From assembly GCF_003013475.1 (NCBI RefSeq), contig NZ_PXZO01000028.1, forward strand, positions 1 through 64,000: a DNA stretch of 64,000 nt, in the 5' to 3' direction. Below the pieces are notes generated by a model that was not told where the DNA came from, made no database searches, and worked only from the letters and a program-made list of their open reading frames with translations. Position numbers and translations under genes: made by a program. Source of the DNA: Brevibacillus porteri (GTDB lineage Bacteria > Bacillota > Bacilli > Brevibacillales > Brevibacillaceae). Shown here piece by piece: positions 33,609-42,150 of the stretch; the stretch's first letter is position 1; the number at the start of each line of letters is the position of its first letter.

Positions 33609-36052
33609 CCCTTTTTCTTACGACGTAGAAGCCAACGGTTGTCCTCTTCGGCTGGTGCGCCTTCGATTACCAGACGGGCCTCCTCGGCAAGCTGATAGGC
33701 TTCTGCAAAAGCTAGTTGTCGAAATGATATCTCTGCCTTCGTCAACAATTCATTGACCTGACGATTTTGGCGGCGATAACGGTTCGTATACTGAATAGCA
33801 CCCTCTGCCATCTGACAAGTTGTAATAATGCGTTCTGCCATCCGCTCTGTTTCGCCGACCAAATCACTTGCGTCCTGAACCAGCATAGCCACCTCTTCCA
33901 GATCATAGCGGTATTGCTCCATGATCGTTTGCACGCGGCCCAACGTCTGCACGACTTCTTCAAACATGTATTTCAATTGATCCGGAATCCCCGGCAAGTA
34001 GCTGCGCTTGATTTGCTGACGGACGCGGACTAATGTGTTAGAAATTCGCTCCAGTTCATCCAGCGCATCGTCTTCCGTTTCGATGACCAAATACGTTTGC
34101 TCTTCTTCTTCCGGAATCAGCTCTTCCTGTTCAGGCTGACTCTTTGGCATGACCAGTTCATACTCTTCTTCTTCGTACGTAGGCTCCTCTGCTTTAACTG
34201 CTGGCACAGGCTTTTGTGCTTTTTTATTGAAAAGCTGAGGAATTGCTTGCAACAAAACGGAACGTTCAGCTTCACTCAGCTCTGAGGATTTTCCTCGCAC
34301 TGGTCGCTCTTCTTCCACTTTCGACTGCTGGAGATGAGTCGGCTTTTCAGGATCTGTTTCGCTGGTAGAATGCTCGATCTTGCTAGCTGGAGTCGGCTCA
34401 GGTATACGAATCTCCGGCTCCACAGGCGCGGATGTCGCAGCTACTTGCTGTAGCGAATCATCCTGTTCCACCTCTTCTACTTCTGCTCTCTTTTCTACCT
34501 GCACAAATTCTGTTTCATCATTGCCTTGATTCACTTCTGCTTGCGGTTCCGCTTCTGTATATACCGTCGCTGCTGCTTCATCACGAGCAAGAACGCCATC
34601 TTCTATCGCTTGATACGTTGCATCAATGAGTACTTCGAACGCTTTGACATGGGTCAACACCATTTCCAGGCTGCCCTCTTCCAAAGAGCTTTTCGCGGAC
34701 ATGACCAATTGCTTCGCCTGCAAAAGGGCATTGTCCAAGGAATCCTGTTTTAAATCAAAGCCGTCACGAAAGGCCTGCTCAATTCCTTCTTCCAGATGCT
34801 TGAATTCTTCCGGCATTTCTTTTTTCACACGTTGCACAAGCTTTGGAATGAGCTCCATTGCTTGTCCTACCTGCTCCAGTACTTGCTGCGCTTTTTGTGT
34901 GGTTTCGTACGCAGCAATGTCGTCTCCTGCCGCACGCGCAGTTTTCACGAGTTTTCGCATTGTGTCTACTTCATCGAGTGATGCTTTCAGCTCATGGAAA
35001 GACAATCCGTATTCCAGACGCAAATCGGACAAGCGTCGTTCCATCTGCTCCACTTGCTTTCCGATCTCTGGAACAACAACCTTGTTTTCTTGCTTGGTAA
35101 CGGCCACTTTGGAAGTGTCTGTTTTTAGCTCATTCAGCTCTTCTTCAATTTTTGAAATGGCCTCTCTCGCCTCATTCAGCATGCCAAGTGCCAACGTAAA
35201 ACGGAAGCGATCACAAGCCTCTTCCGCATCGAGAATCATCATTTCCACATCAGGGATGCGAATGCGCAACAGATTTTCTTTTTTGTCAGCCAAGTGGTGG
35301 TAACGTACTTCTGTCATGCCGCTGGAACGGCGAAGCGGTTTTTCCACCTCGATGACATTGAGCTTCTCAACGAGCTCTTCCTTCCAATCCTCTACATCGT
35401 CTACTTGAGCAAAAATAGCACGGCGTCTGATCATCGCATAAATCAATCCGATCGATAGGCCAGCAAATACCGCCCCCACCAGATAGATCCACCATGGAAT
35501 GCCTCCGAGAGCGCTACTGCTTTCACTCTCTCCCGCTTTACTTGCGTCGGTCTCACCCGGTTTTGCTGTTGCTTGCTTGCTTTCCATGCGGCTAAGCTCT
35601 TGGTTTACTTCCGCAATTAACGTCTGAATCCCGGTCAAATACTGCTTTTGTGTACGGAATGGTTCATAGAAAGACGCGATCTTGTCATGCAGCAATGCCA
35701 TCGTGGCACCTTTTGCCTGTAAGCTAGGACCTGCATAAATCCCCAGCTGTTCGGTGTTTATGTCGAGTACGATCATGAGTGCATCGTCGGCTAAATTGTA
35801 ATTGTCAAACAGCTTTTGCGCGTAGATATCCGGAGATTCGGCTTCTGGTGCAGTGCTTTCCACTACCACGACTTTGTAGCTGCCCGGTATGCCGTTCAAT
35901 GAATTGGCAAAGGCGGTCCTGTCTTCTTTTTTCAAATAGTTGTCAGCGTCCTGAACAACTTCTTCTTTTTTATCTGGAAACGGCGTCGCATAAGCCGGAT
36001 TCGTATATAACAACATGCCTGCCAAACAGAGCATGAATAGTTTTCGTTTCAC
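33605..36052 (-). CDS. ezrA: EzrA-like septation protein with N-terminal TPM domain
   Basis: An 815-residue protein. In order: signal peptide (1-22), TPM/YgcG-like extracytoplasmic domain (about 25-160), membrane helix (about 188-208), then long cytoplasmic helices. Two stretches match EzrA, the FtsZ-ring regulator, as I recall it: LIPKLVQRVKKEMPEEFKHL near 410, and AIQYTNRYRRQNRQVNELL near 765. An acidic low-complexity insert (about 500-640) separates them. It occupies the ezrA position upstream of refZ. B. subtilis EzrA is 562 aa with only a membrane anchor, so the TPM domain and insert are additions. GTG start at 36052. Confidence 0.75.
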   Translation of the reverse strand: MKRKLFMLCLAGMLLYTNPAYATPFPDKKEEVVQDADNYLKKEDRTAFANSLNGIPGSYKVVVVESTAPEAESPDIYAQKLFDNYNLADDALMIVLDINTEQLGIYAGPSLQAKGATMALLHDKIASFYEPFRTQKQYLTGIQTLIAEVNQELSRMESKQATAKPGETDASKAGESESSSALGGIPWWIYLVGAVFAGLSIGLIYAMIRRRAIFAQVDDVEDWKEELVEKLNVIEVEKPLRRSSGMTEVRYHHLADKKENLLRIRIPDVEMMILDAEEACDRFRFTLALGMLNEAREAISKIEEELNELKTDTSKVAVTKQENKVVVPEIGKQVEQMERRLSDLRLEYGLSFHELKASLDEVDTMRKLVKTARAAGDDIAAYETTQKAQQVLEQVGQAMELIPKLVQRVKKEMPEEFKHLEEGIEQAFRDGFDLKQDSLDNALLQAKQLVMSAKSSLEEGSLEMVLTHVKAFEVLIDATYQAIEDGVLARDEAAATVYTEAEPQAEVNQGNDETEFVQVEKRAEVEEVEQDDSLQQVAATSAPVEPEIRIPEPTPASKIEHSTSETDPEKPTHLQQSKVEEERPVRGKSSELSEAERSVLLQAIPQLFNKKAQKPVPAVKAEEPTYEEEEYELVMPKSQPEQEELIPEEEEQTYLVIETEDDALDELERISNTLVRVRQQIKRSYLPGIPDQLKYMFEEVVQTLGRVQTIMEQYRYDLEEVAMLVQDASDLVGETERMAERIITTCQMAEGAIQYTNRYRRQNRQVNELLTKAEISFRQLAFAEAYQLAEEARLVIEGAPAEEDNRWLLRRKKKG

Positions 36053-36099
36053 TTGTCATACATCCCCTTACTAGAATCATTCATTGGGAGAGGCCACGC

Positions 36100-36702
36100 C
36101 TAAACGGGCAGCAAAAAACCTCGCAGATAACACATAATCGAGGTTTGCAGCCATTGGACGAACTCCTCGGAAGATGGTTCCAGATCATAGACCTGGCGAA
36201 CCATTTGTGGTTGCAAAAAAGGATATATCATCTGGCTCGTCATAGCCAGCACTGTACAATCAATAGAGACGGGCAAAAACTCACCCGAGACGACACCGCA
36301 CTCGATCACACGAGAAAGACCGTGCTTCCAGCGGCTCATATATAGCGTCATCACTTCACGTGCAAGCATGGATTCTACGCTCAGCTCACGATGAATCAAA
36401 CGCGTGATAGGCGCATGCTCACATTGAAACTGCAAATACAGCTGCACAACTTGTTCCAATCGTTGATAGGCAGGGATGTTTTCCTGCTCGTTTTCCAGTT
36501 CTTCCAAAAGGCGAAACAACGTCTCAAAGTAAGAAGCAATCAACGTCTCCAGGACTCCTTGCTTCCCTTCAAAGTGATAGGAAATCAGCGCGGAATTTAC
36601 TTGAGCAACAGAGGCAATTTGTCTTACGGAGGTCCCTTTGTAGCCATGAACATCAAAAAGTTTCGCTGCTGCGGATAAAATACGCATTTTCGTCTGATCC
36701 AT
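36100..36702 (-). CDS. refZ: TetR-family regulator RefZ
   Basis: A TetR regulator (200 aa) with HTH at about residues 10-55 (AAKLFDVHGYKGTSVRQIASVAQVNSALISYHFEGKQGVL). In B. subtilis RefZ (YttP) binds sites near the origin and affects FtsZ-ring placement during sporulation. Identification rests on family, length, and position between ezrA and dgcP/rpsD, as in B. subtilis. The ATG at 36702 is used. It lies 47 bp upstream of the ezrA-like gene on the same strand. Confidence 0.75.
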   Translation of the reverse strand: MDQTKMRILSAAAKLFDVHGYKGTSVRQIASVAQVNSALISYHFEGKQGVLETLIASYFETLFRLLEELENEQENIPAYQRLEQVVQLYLQFQCEHAPITRLIHRELSVESMLAREVMTLYMSRWKHGLSRVIECGVVSGEFLPVSIDCTVLAMTSQMIYPFLQPQMVRQVYDLEPSSEEFVQWLQTSIMCYLRGFLLPV

Positions 36703-36904
36703 CAGGCATCTTTCCCATTGTACAGATTATTCGACGAAAAAAGATAGTCTTGTTGTATGTTCGACAATGTCTTCCAGAATTCCTTCTAGAAATGCTGATT
36801 CCATCGAAAAAAACCGCTATCGCATAGATTTTCTTCCACATAAGAAGTACGTAAAAAGCATCGAACACGTTACCTCCATTTTTAAATTTTCCCTGACAGA
36901 AAAA

Positions 36905-36940
36905 AGACGCTCCTGTCTGTTTTGCAAGAGGAACGTCTCA
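36905..36940 (-). terminator. Intrinsic terminator of the lipoprotein gene
   Basis: AGACG...CGTCT with an inner CCTCT/AGG stem is followed on the minus strand by TTTTTT. Confidence 0.75.
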
Positions 36941-36972
36941 CTTGATTACTCTTACTCCCTATTTGCTTTTTC

Positions 36973-37866
36973 CTATGGAGCTGTGATGGGGGCTACTGCT
37001 CCGTATTGCTGCAAATACGTTTCTACTTGCGTATGCTCTTTTACACGCTGATCGTTTAAATCGTACGCAGATCGAATGGACATCGTCATGTTCGTGGGGA
37101 GCATCGTTTTTTTGTTGTAGTGAATCGTATACTCTGCCTCCACTTCCATCTGGTTCACGAGCTCTTTTACGTCCACCTTTTTCTTGGACTGAATCGTGGG
37201 TCCAGAATGTTGTGCAGGCGTCCCTCTCCAATTGCCTTCCGAGAGTGACATCGCTATCTTTAGCTTCGGTATGTAGGGTTTCTCTCGCCCTGCTATCGAT
37301 TGGACTTTTGCTCCCGACTTTGTTTGTTCTTGCATTTGGGAAACAAGCCAACTCTTTAGTTTGGCAGAATCCAATACAACTCCGAACGCCTCAAAATCGT
37401 CTTTTGGATTCTCATCAGGCAGCATTCGAACGTTTCTTTTCATGTTGTCGATTTGCTGAAAGGAAGCCATAGGGTTCCAGTTGTTCATTTCTTGATGCAG
37501 GGCCGGACTATCCCCTGCGACATGTTTCCAGCTTTCGTTTTGACCATGCTTGGTATACAGCTTGTTCCCATGACTAAGTAAGGATAAGTTGTCCACTCTG
37601 TTTTCTTCTGGGACAGAGAGCTTCACGTTCATGTAAACAGCCTCTCCGTCCTTTCTGCCCGAAAAGTTAACCATGTTCGCATTGGCACTATTCGCCGTCA
37701 ACAGCTTGGTTTGCCCGTAGAACGCATACGATTTCTGCGCATCGAACTTGTCACGTACCTGCTCAAACGTTGTATTCGCATCCTGCTTCACACTCATTTG
37801 ATTACAGCCACCTACAACAACTGTACACACAAGAGCCATCACGCAAATGGGCCAATACTTCTGCAT
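36973..37866 (-). CDS. Predicted outer-surface lipoprotein (297 aa)
   Basis: A lipoprotein signal peptide has the lipobox VVGGC at about residues 17-21, followed by a beta-rich domain resembling LolA/LppX-like or DUF6612-type lipoproteins of Firmicutes (FYGQTKLLTANSANANMVNFSG, then EAEYTIHYNKKTMLPTNMTMSI at the C-terminus). The ATG at 37866 follows GGAGGG at 8 bases. A hairpin sits directly upstream of the ribosome site. It is a single gene with its own terminator. Function is unknown. Confidence 0.78.
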   Translation of the reverse strand: MQKYWPICVMALVCTVVVGGCNQMSVKQDANTTFEQVRDKFDAQKSYAFYGQTKLLTANSANANMVNFSGRKDGEAVYMNVKLSVPEENRVDNLSLLSHGNKLYTKHGQNESWKHVAGDSPALHQEMNNWNPMASFQQIDNMKRNVRMLPDENPKDDFEAFGVVLDSAKLKSWLVSQMQEQTKSGAKVQSIAGREKPYIPKLKIAMSLSEGNWRGTPAQHSGPTIQSKKKVDVKELVNQMEVEAEYTIHYNKKTMLPTNMTMSIRSAYDLNDQRVKEHTQVETYLQQYGAVAPITAP

Positions 37867-37886
37867 AGATGCTACCCTCCCTCGGC

Positions 37887-37921
37887 TACCCTGGGTTAAC
37901 CTCATGTGAGGTCCCAGGGTA
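37887..37921 (-). promoter_or_regulatory. Leader hairpin upstream of the lipoprotein gene
   Basis: TACCCTGGG (37887-37895) pairs with CCCAGGGTA (37913-37921) and CCTCA (37900-37904) with TGAGG (37907-37911). It ends 8 bases before the ribosome site at 37873-37878 and has no T run, so it is more likely a leader structure or operator than a terminator. Confidence 0.5.
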
Positions 37922-37993
37922 ATAGTCCCTTTTAGCGTTTCCGGGGAGGAATAGGCTTATTCTACTTGCAAGCCTCTCTTGTACGATCAGGTT

Positions 37994-38992
37994 TTACAGG
38001 TGGAAATACAAGATGCGATCCTGCTCTCTCACTTCAATCTGGTGGAGAATCATCAACAAATCTATGTGCCCTAATGTCTCGGATAGCGTCAATGGCAATT
38101 CTTTTTGGTACAAGCCTGGAAATAAGAGAGCATTCAGTTCAAAAGCTGTCTTTTCTCCATCTGCAAGAAGCCTGCGGAGCGTGTCTGTTCTCTCCCAGTT
38201 CTTTTGCAGTCGAGCGAGTATGAGCTCTCGATGGTTGTAAACCGGTTGACCGTGCCCACTGAGGACCTGTTTGATCTCCATGTCCGCACACATTTGCAAC
38301 GCTGTGCGGTATTGAATCAAGGTCAGTGGTCTTGTACTCGAACGATTCCGGGGTGGTTCAATGAAGGCATTGGATGATATTCGCTTGATGATATGGTCTC
38401 CACCAATCATGACTTGATCCTTTGCCCGATACAACGACAGATGGCTTTGGCTGTGTCCTGGTGTATACAGTACCTGCCAGTCCTCCAAATACGGTACCTT
38501 TTGCTCATGCTTCAGATGAAAGTCAATCTGGCTTGGCGCAGAAAACGTCTTCATCAGCTTGTGAAATTTCGAGATAATGACCATCATTTTTTCTGGTACA
38601 CCACTCTGGATATACAGCTCTTCGAAAAACTGATCATGAAAAGTCATAAACTGCTCATCCTGCTGTACATAAGGTGTTGCCTGCGGATGGGCAAACGTCT
38701 TCGCTCCCGATCGTTCCCGTACTTTTTCTAACTGCCCACAATGATCCACATGATGATGCGTCAGTATGACTTGCTCGATATCTTCCACGCTGACCCCAAT
38801 CGATTCTAAGCCTTCTGTTAAGGCCGCCCACGCATCGTCGGTCAATGGACCCACATCAACCAAGGTCAAGCGCTCCCCTTTTAACAAGTAGACGTTTACT
38901 GCCCCCACATCAAAAGGCGTAGGTATTTCCAGACAAAAAATATCAGGTGCTACTAGGGTCGCGATCGTTTGCTTGCCATCGTTCGTTGTCAT
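37994..38992 (-). CDS. Metallo-beta-lactamase-fold hydrolase
   Basis: A zinc hydrolase (332 aa) of the MBL fold. THHHVDHCGQL near residue 78 is the HxHxDH motif, PGHSQSHLSLY near 175 supplies the third His region, and GGDHIIKRISSN near 197 the bridging Asp. A winged-helix-like C-terminal extension (about 255-332) is typical of the LACTB2/YflN-type subgroup. The ATG at 38992 follows GAGGGG. Substrate is not evident. Confidence 0.87.
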   Translation of the reverse strand: MTTNDGKQTIATLVAPDIFCLEIPTPFDVGAVNVYLLKGERLTLVDVGPLTDDAWAALTEGLESIGVSVEDIEQVILTHHHVDHCGQLEKVRERSGAKTFAHPQATPYVQQDEQFMTFHDQFFEELYIQSGVPEKMMVIISKFHKLMKTFSAPSQIDFHLKHEQKVPYLEDWQVLYTPGHSQSHLSLYRAKDQVMIGGDHIIKRISSNAFIEPPRNRSSTRPLTLIQYRTALQMCADMEIKQVLSGHGQPVYNHRELILARLQKNWERTDTLRRLLADGEKTAFELNALLFPGLYQKELPLTLSETLGHIDLLMILHQIEVREQDRILYFHL

Positions 38993-39041
38993 TTTTTATC
39001 TACCCCTCAAGTTTTTTGCCTTTTTTTCCGAAAATGAGAAA

Positions 39042-39061
39042 AGAGCCATTGTTTTGGCTCT
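39042..39061 (-). terminator. Intrinsic terminator of the diguanylate cyclase gene
   Basis: AGAGCC/GGCTCT followed on the minus strand by TTTTCTC; the stem begins inside the stop codon region of the gene. Confidence 0.65.
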
Positions 39062-41312
39062 AGGCGAGAACAACTTGATTTCTACCTGAATTTTTGGCTT
39101 CATACAAAGCAATATCTGCTTGATGGAACAGCGCTTCTACACTCAGGTTTACATCCATCTCCCTGCTCCATTTCGCTAGTCCACACGAGATCGTGACTTG
39201 TGGAGACGTCTCCTGCTCGACGCATTCCCGTATGCGCTCTGCCACGGAATGCGCGGTGTTTTTGTCCACACGCGGCAAATAAACAGCGAGTTCCTCTCCA
39301 CCCCATCTTGCCGCGATATCACTGTCTCGGATGCTATGTCGAATCAGATTGGAGACTTGAATCAGTACTTCGTCCCCTACCTGATGGCCAAATGTATCAT
39401 TCACGGTTTTAAAATAATCAATATCGATCAAGATCAACGAGCCATAGTTGTCTTTTTGTAATGACCCTCTTACTCGTTCATTCAAATGTCTTCTCGTGTA
39501 CAGACCTGTCAAATTATCCGTAATGACCATTCGTTCCATTTCATTATGCAGGACGGCGTTGGTCATTGCCAAGCTCGCGTGTTGTCCAAATATTTCGAGG
39601 AGTTTGTAGTCGTCAAAACTAAAAAAATGATAACGGGAATCTGCGACTAAAAGGACTCCACTAATCTCACCCTCAACAACGAGCGGTACCCCCATGAAGG
39701 AACAGCACGAAAAGAGCGAAAAAGGAAGCGGTCCTGCCCCTGGTTGAGCCAGCAGCAATGCCTGCTTGTTTTGCAAGATTTGCTGAAATGGCTTTTCTGT
39801 AGAATCGATAGCCATGCCATTGAACGCTGGAATGGAGGAAGAGAGCACATCGAAGCAATCCTCTCCTGGCGTTTTTCGCAAAATAGCACAAAACTCTGCA
39901 TCAAAGGTAGCCCGCATCATCGTCGTAACAAAATCGAGAATTTCCTTTAAATCAAGACTTCTGTTCAACTGGCGCGCCATCTCATTAATCAAACGCAATT
40001 CTCGAATCAAATTGCGCGATTGCTGATAGAGCTGTGCGTTTTCAAACGCAGTGCCAGCCGTATCCGCCAAGATTGAGATGTAGTCCTTTTCATGCTGATT
40101 CAAGGTGATTCGCTGATCGGACGTCACTTGCAATACTCCGTAGATTCCCTGCTTGCCTAAGAGTGGCGCTGCGATCACCGTCACCTGTTGCTCCCCTTCT
40201 CCCACTTCTTCGGCAATGAGACGTCCTTCCAAATAGGCCTTGGTACTGGTAGACGGCTCTACTTCTTGAAAAGAAAGCTGTTTGACCGGGGTGGTTGCAT
40301 TGGGTTCAACCGTCAGGAACAGCTCTGCCGACAAGTACGGATAAAGGCTGGGAATGCTCGTCACGATTTCATGCAAAACATCATTCACATCAATCGATGC
40401 CTGAATCTTTGACATCAACTGATACAACAAATCTTTTTTGCTCGCTTCACGGCGTAGGTCGTCCGACATGATCGAACGCCAAAGCGCACAGCTTGCCTTC
40501 GCGCCTACTTCCTGCAAAAAAGCAACATCCCGTTCATCGTACACGCAATCTGACTCTTCGGGTGGCAGATGCAAAAACAGTGCGTAGAGCGGTGTTTGGT
40601 TCAAGGAGACAGGAACGACGACAAGCCTGTGGTCGTCTAAAATGGAAGGCATGATCTGCGTCGTACCGAATCTCGAAACCAGTTGGGCAATGTGGGTTTG
40701 TCCAACTTCGACCGCTTGCGTTGTTACGCTCTCCTGCGGAATCAATGTGGCATTGTCCGCGAGCTTCACGGCCGAACAATAGCCTTTTTGGATAATGTCA
40801 CTGATCTGACCCGTCAAGCTTTGCAGCAGCTCTTTGGTCGTATCATGCAACGTCAAATCCATGACAATCTGGCTTGTGACGTGTTGAATATAAGCATCAT
40901 ATCCCATGCGAATCAACGGCTCTAGCCCGCGCATGTAGGATGACAAGTCGAAATGGATATGGTCTTCGGGCGCTATCATGCCAATGACAGCTCGAACCCT
41001 TCCATCTTTTTCACACAAAGGAAAGGCTCCACACACGTTGTTCGTTTCACTTCTCGTTTTGACTACGATCTCTTTGGAGGAAAGTGCCTCTAAAATAAAA
41101 TCAAAGACTTTGCCAATCGATACATCGTGTTGCAGGGTAAGCCCTTGAGAATTCCGAGATGGGCCAACCTGCATTTCCATGAAGTTGATTACGCGGCCCC
41201 CGGAATCTGTCAAGAAAAGGATGCCTGGGCGCTTTTCCGGCCAAGATTGTAAGATAAAATGGGCCGTGTAGGAAAAGACCGTCTCTAACTTCCCCAACAT
41301 TTTACTTGACAC
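39060..41312 (-). CDS. dgcP: GAF-domain diguanylate cyclase (DgcP/YtrP-like)
   Basis: A cytosolic 750-residue protein with an N-terminal region of unclear fold (1-270), two GAF-like domains (about 285-435 and 455-600) and a C-terminal GGDEF domain (about 600-750). The catalytic motif is intact as RWGGEELAVYLP, and the inhibitory I-site RDSD lies exactly five residues before it, so c-di-GMP synthesis with product feedback is expected. B. subtilis DgcP (YtrP) also lies next to rpsD but is shorter (579 aa as I recall). GTG start at 41312 after GGGAG. It follows the phosphatase gene by 26 bp. Confidence 0.85.
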   Translation of the reverse strand: MSSKMLGKLETVFSYTAHFILQSWPEKRPGILFLTDSGGRVINFMEMQVGPSRNSQGLTLQHDVSIGKVFDFILEALSSKEIVVKTRSETNNVCGAFPLCEKDGRVRAVIGMIAPEDHIHFDLSSYMRGLEPLIRMGYDAYIQHVTSQIVMDLTLHDTTKELLQSLTGQISDIIQKGYCSAVKLADNATLIPQESVTTQAVEVGQTHIAQLVSRFGTTQIMPSILDDHRLVVVPVSLNQTPLYALFLHLPPEESDCVYDERDVAFLQEVGAKASCALWRSIMSDDLRREASKKDLLYQLMSKIQASIDVNDVLHEIVTSIPSLYPYLSAELFLTVEPNATTPVKQLSFQEVEPSTSTKAYLEGRLIAEEVGEGEQQVTVIAAPLLGKQGIYGVLQVTSDQRITLNQHEKDYISILADTAGTAFENAQLYQQSRNLIRELRLINEMARQLNRSLDLKEILDFVTTMMRATFDAEFCAILRKTPGEDCFDVLSSSIPAFNGMAIDSTEKPFQQILQNKQALLLAQPGAGPLPFSLFSCCSFMGVPLVVEGEISGVLLVADSRYHFFSFDDYKLLEIFGQHASLAMTNAVLHNEMERMVITDNLTGLYTRRHLNERVRGSLQKDNYGSLILIDIDYFKTVNDTFGHQVGDEVLIQVSNLIRHSIRDSDIAARWGGEELAVYLPRVDKNTAHSVAERIRECVEQETSPQVTISCGLAKWSREMDVNLSVEALFHQADIALYEAKNSGRNQVVLA

Positions 41313-41338
41313 GAGAAACTCCCTCTCTCAGCATTTTC

Positions 41339-41920
41339 TCAAGCTTTCAAATGGTCTGTATCATTAACGGATAGAACTTCCCACCTACGATCTACATACC
41401 GAAATATCGTAATACTGGTATTATCGATACGTGTGATACCCGTTCCTTGTTCTCCTACCGTCACATAATGCAAGAAGCTATTAATGAGACCGCCGTGCGA
41501 GACAACGACAATCGCCTCACCTGGGTGGCTCCCTGCTATTTCTGTCATGGCAGCTACAGCTCGTCGCTGCATGTCTTCGAATGTCTCAATTCCACAGGAG
41601 GCTTCATCCTGATTCTCAAATCGCTCACGTATTTCTTCATAGGTGAGCCCCTCCCACTCCCCATAGCAGCGCTCCCGCAAGGTTGTCCGCGTAGAAACAG
41701 AGGATTGGAAGTTACCAGCAATCTTGGCAGCCGTATCGTGTGCCCGACTGAGATCACTCGAATAAAAAGCGTGAATCTTCTCGCCTTGGAACCTGTCTGC
41801 TACTCGCTCGGCCTGACGTACCCCGAGCTCGTTCAATGCGATGTCACTGTGGCCTTGTATACGACGAATCTGATTCCACTCCGTCTCTCCATGACGAATG
41901 AGATACATGATGGTTTCCAA
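41339..41920 (-). CDS. Histidine phosphatase family protein (phosphoglycerate-mutase-like)
   Basis: A 193-residue phosphatase: YLIRHGETEWN (phospho-His, residue about 9), FYSSDLSRAHDTA, the acidic RCYGEWEGLTYEE, and the second catalytic His in VVSHGGLINS near 150. The length and RHGE motif fit the cofactor-independent-style phosphatase subgroup (CobC/PhoE-like) rather than a true glycolytic mutase. TTG start at 41920 after AAGGAG. It is upstream of the diguanylate cyclase in the same direction, probably one operon. Substrate is unknown. Confidence 0.87.
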   Translation of the reverse strand: METIMYLIRHGETEWNQIRRIQGHSDIALNELGVRQAERVADRFQGEKIHAFYSSDLSRAHDTAAKIAGNFQSSVSTRTTLRERCYGEWEGLTYEEIRERFENQDEASCGIETFEDMQRRAVAAMTEIAGSHPGEAIVVVSHGGLINSFLHYVTVGEQGTGITRIDNTSITIFRYVDRRWEVLSVNDTDHLKA

Positions 41921-42150
41921 AACGATTTATCTCCTTACCGTTCTGTATTCTATTCGATAGTATTTCTTATTATATAAGATGCATGTTCACAATTCTAGAT
42001 TGATAAAAAAACATTTGGTACAAAATTCCTATATTTCATTCCTTTCTGCAAATACCGGACACTTTTTTTCATGAATTTGAACTGAAACGAACTTTTACTT
42101 CCTCTCGTCAGAGGTGATAAGAAGAATATGACATCGTTGGAGGGGTTCCT

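Noticed and set aside
36720-36800. RefZ-binding motif upstream of refZ
   Set aside because: TTGT-n10-ACAA near 36746-36763 is suggestive, but I cannot recall the consensus reliably enough to claim it.
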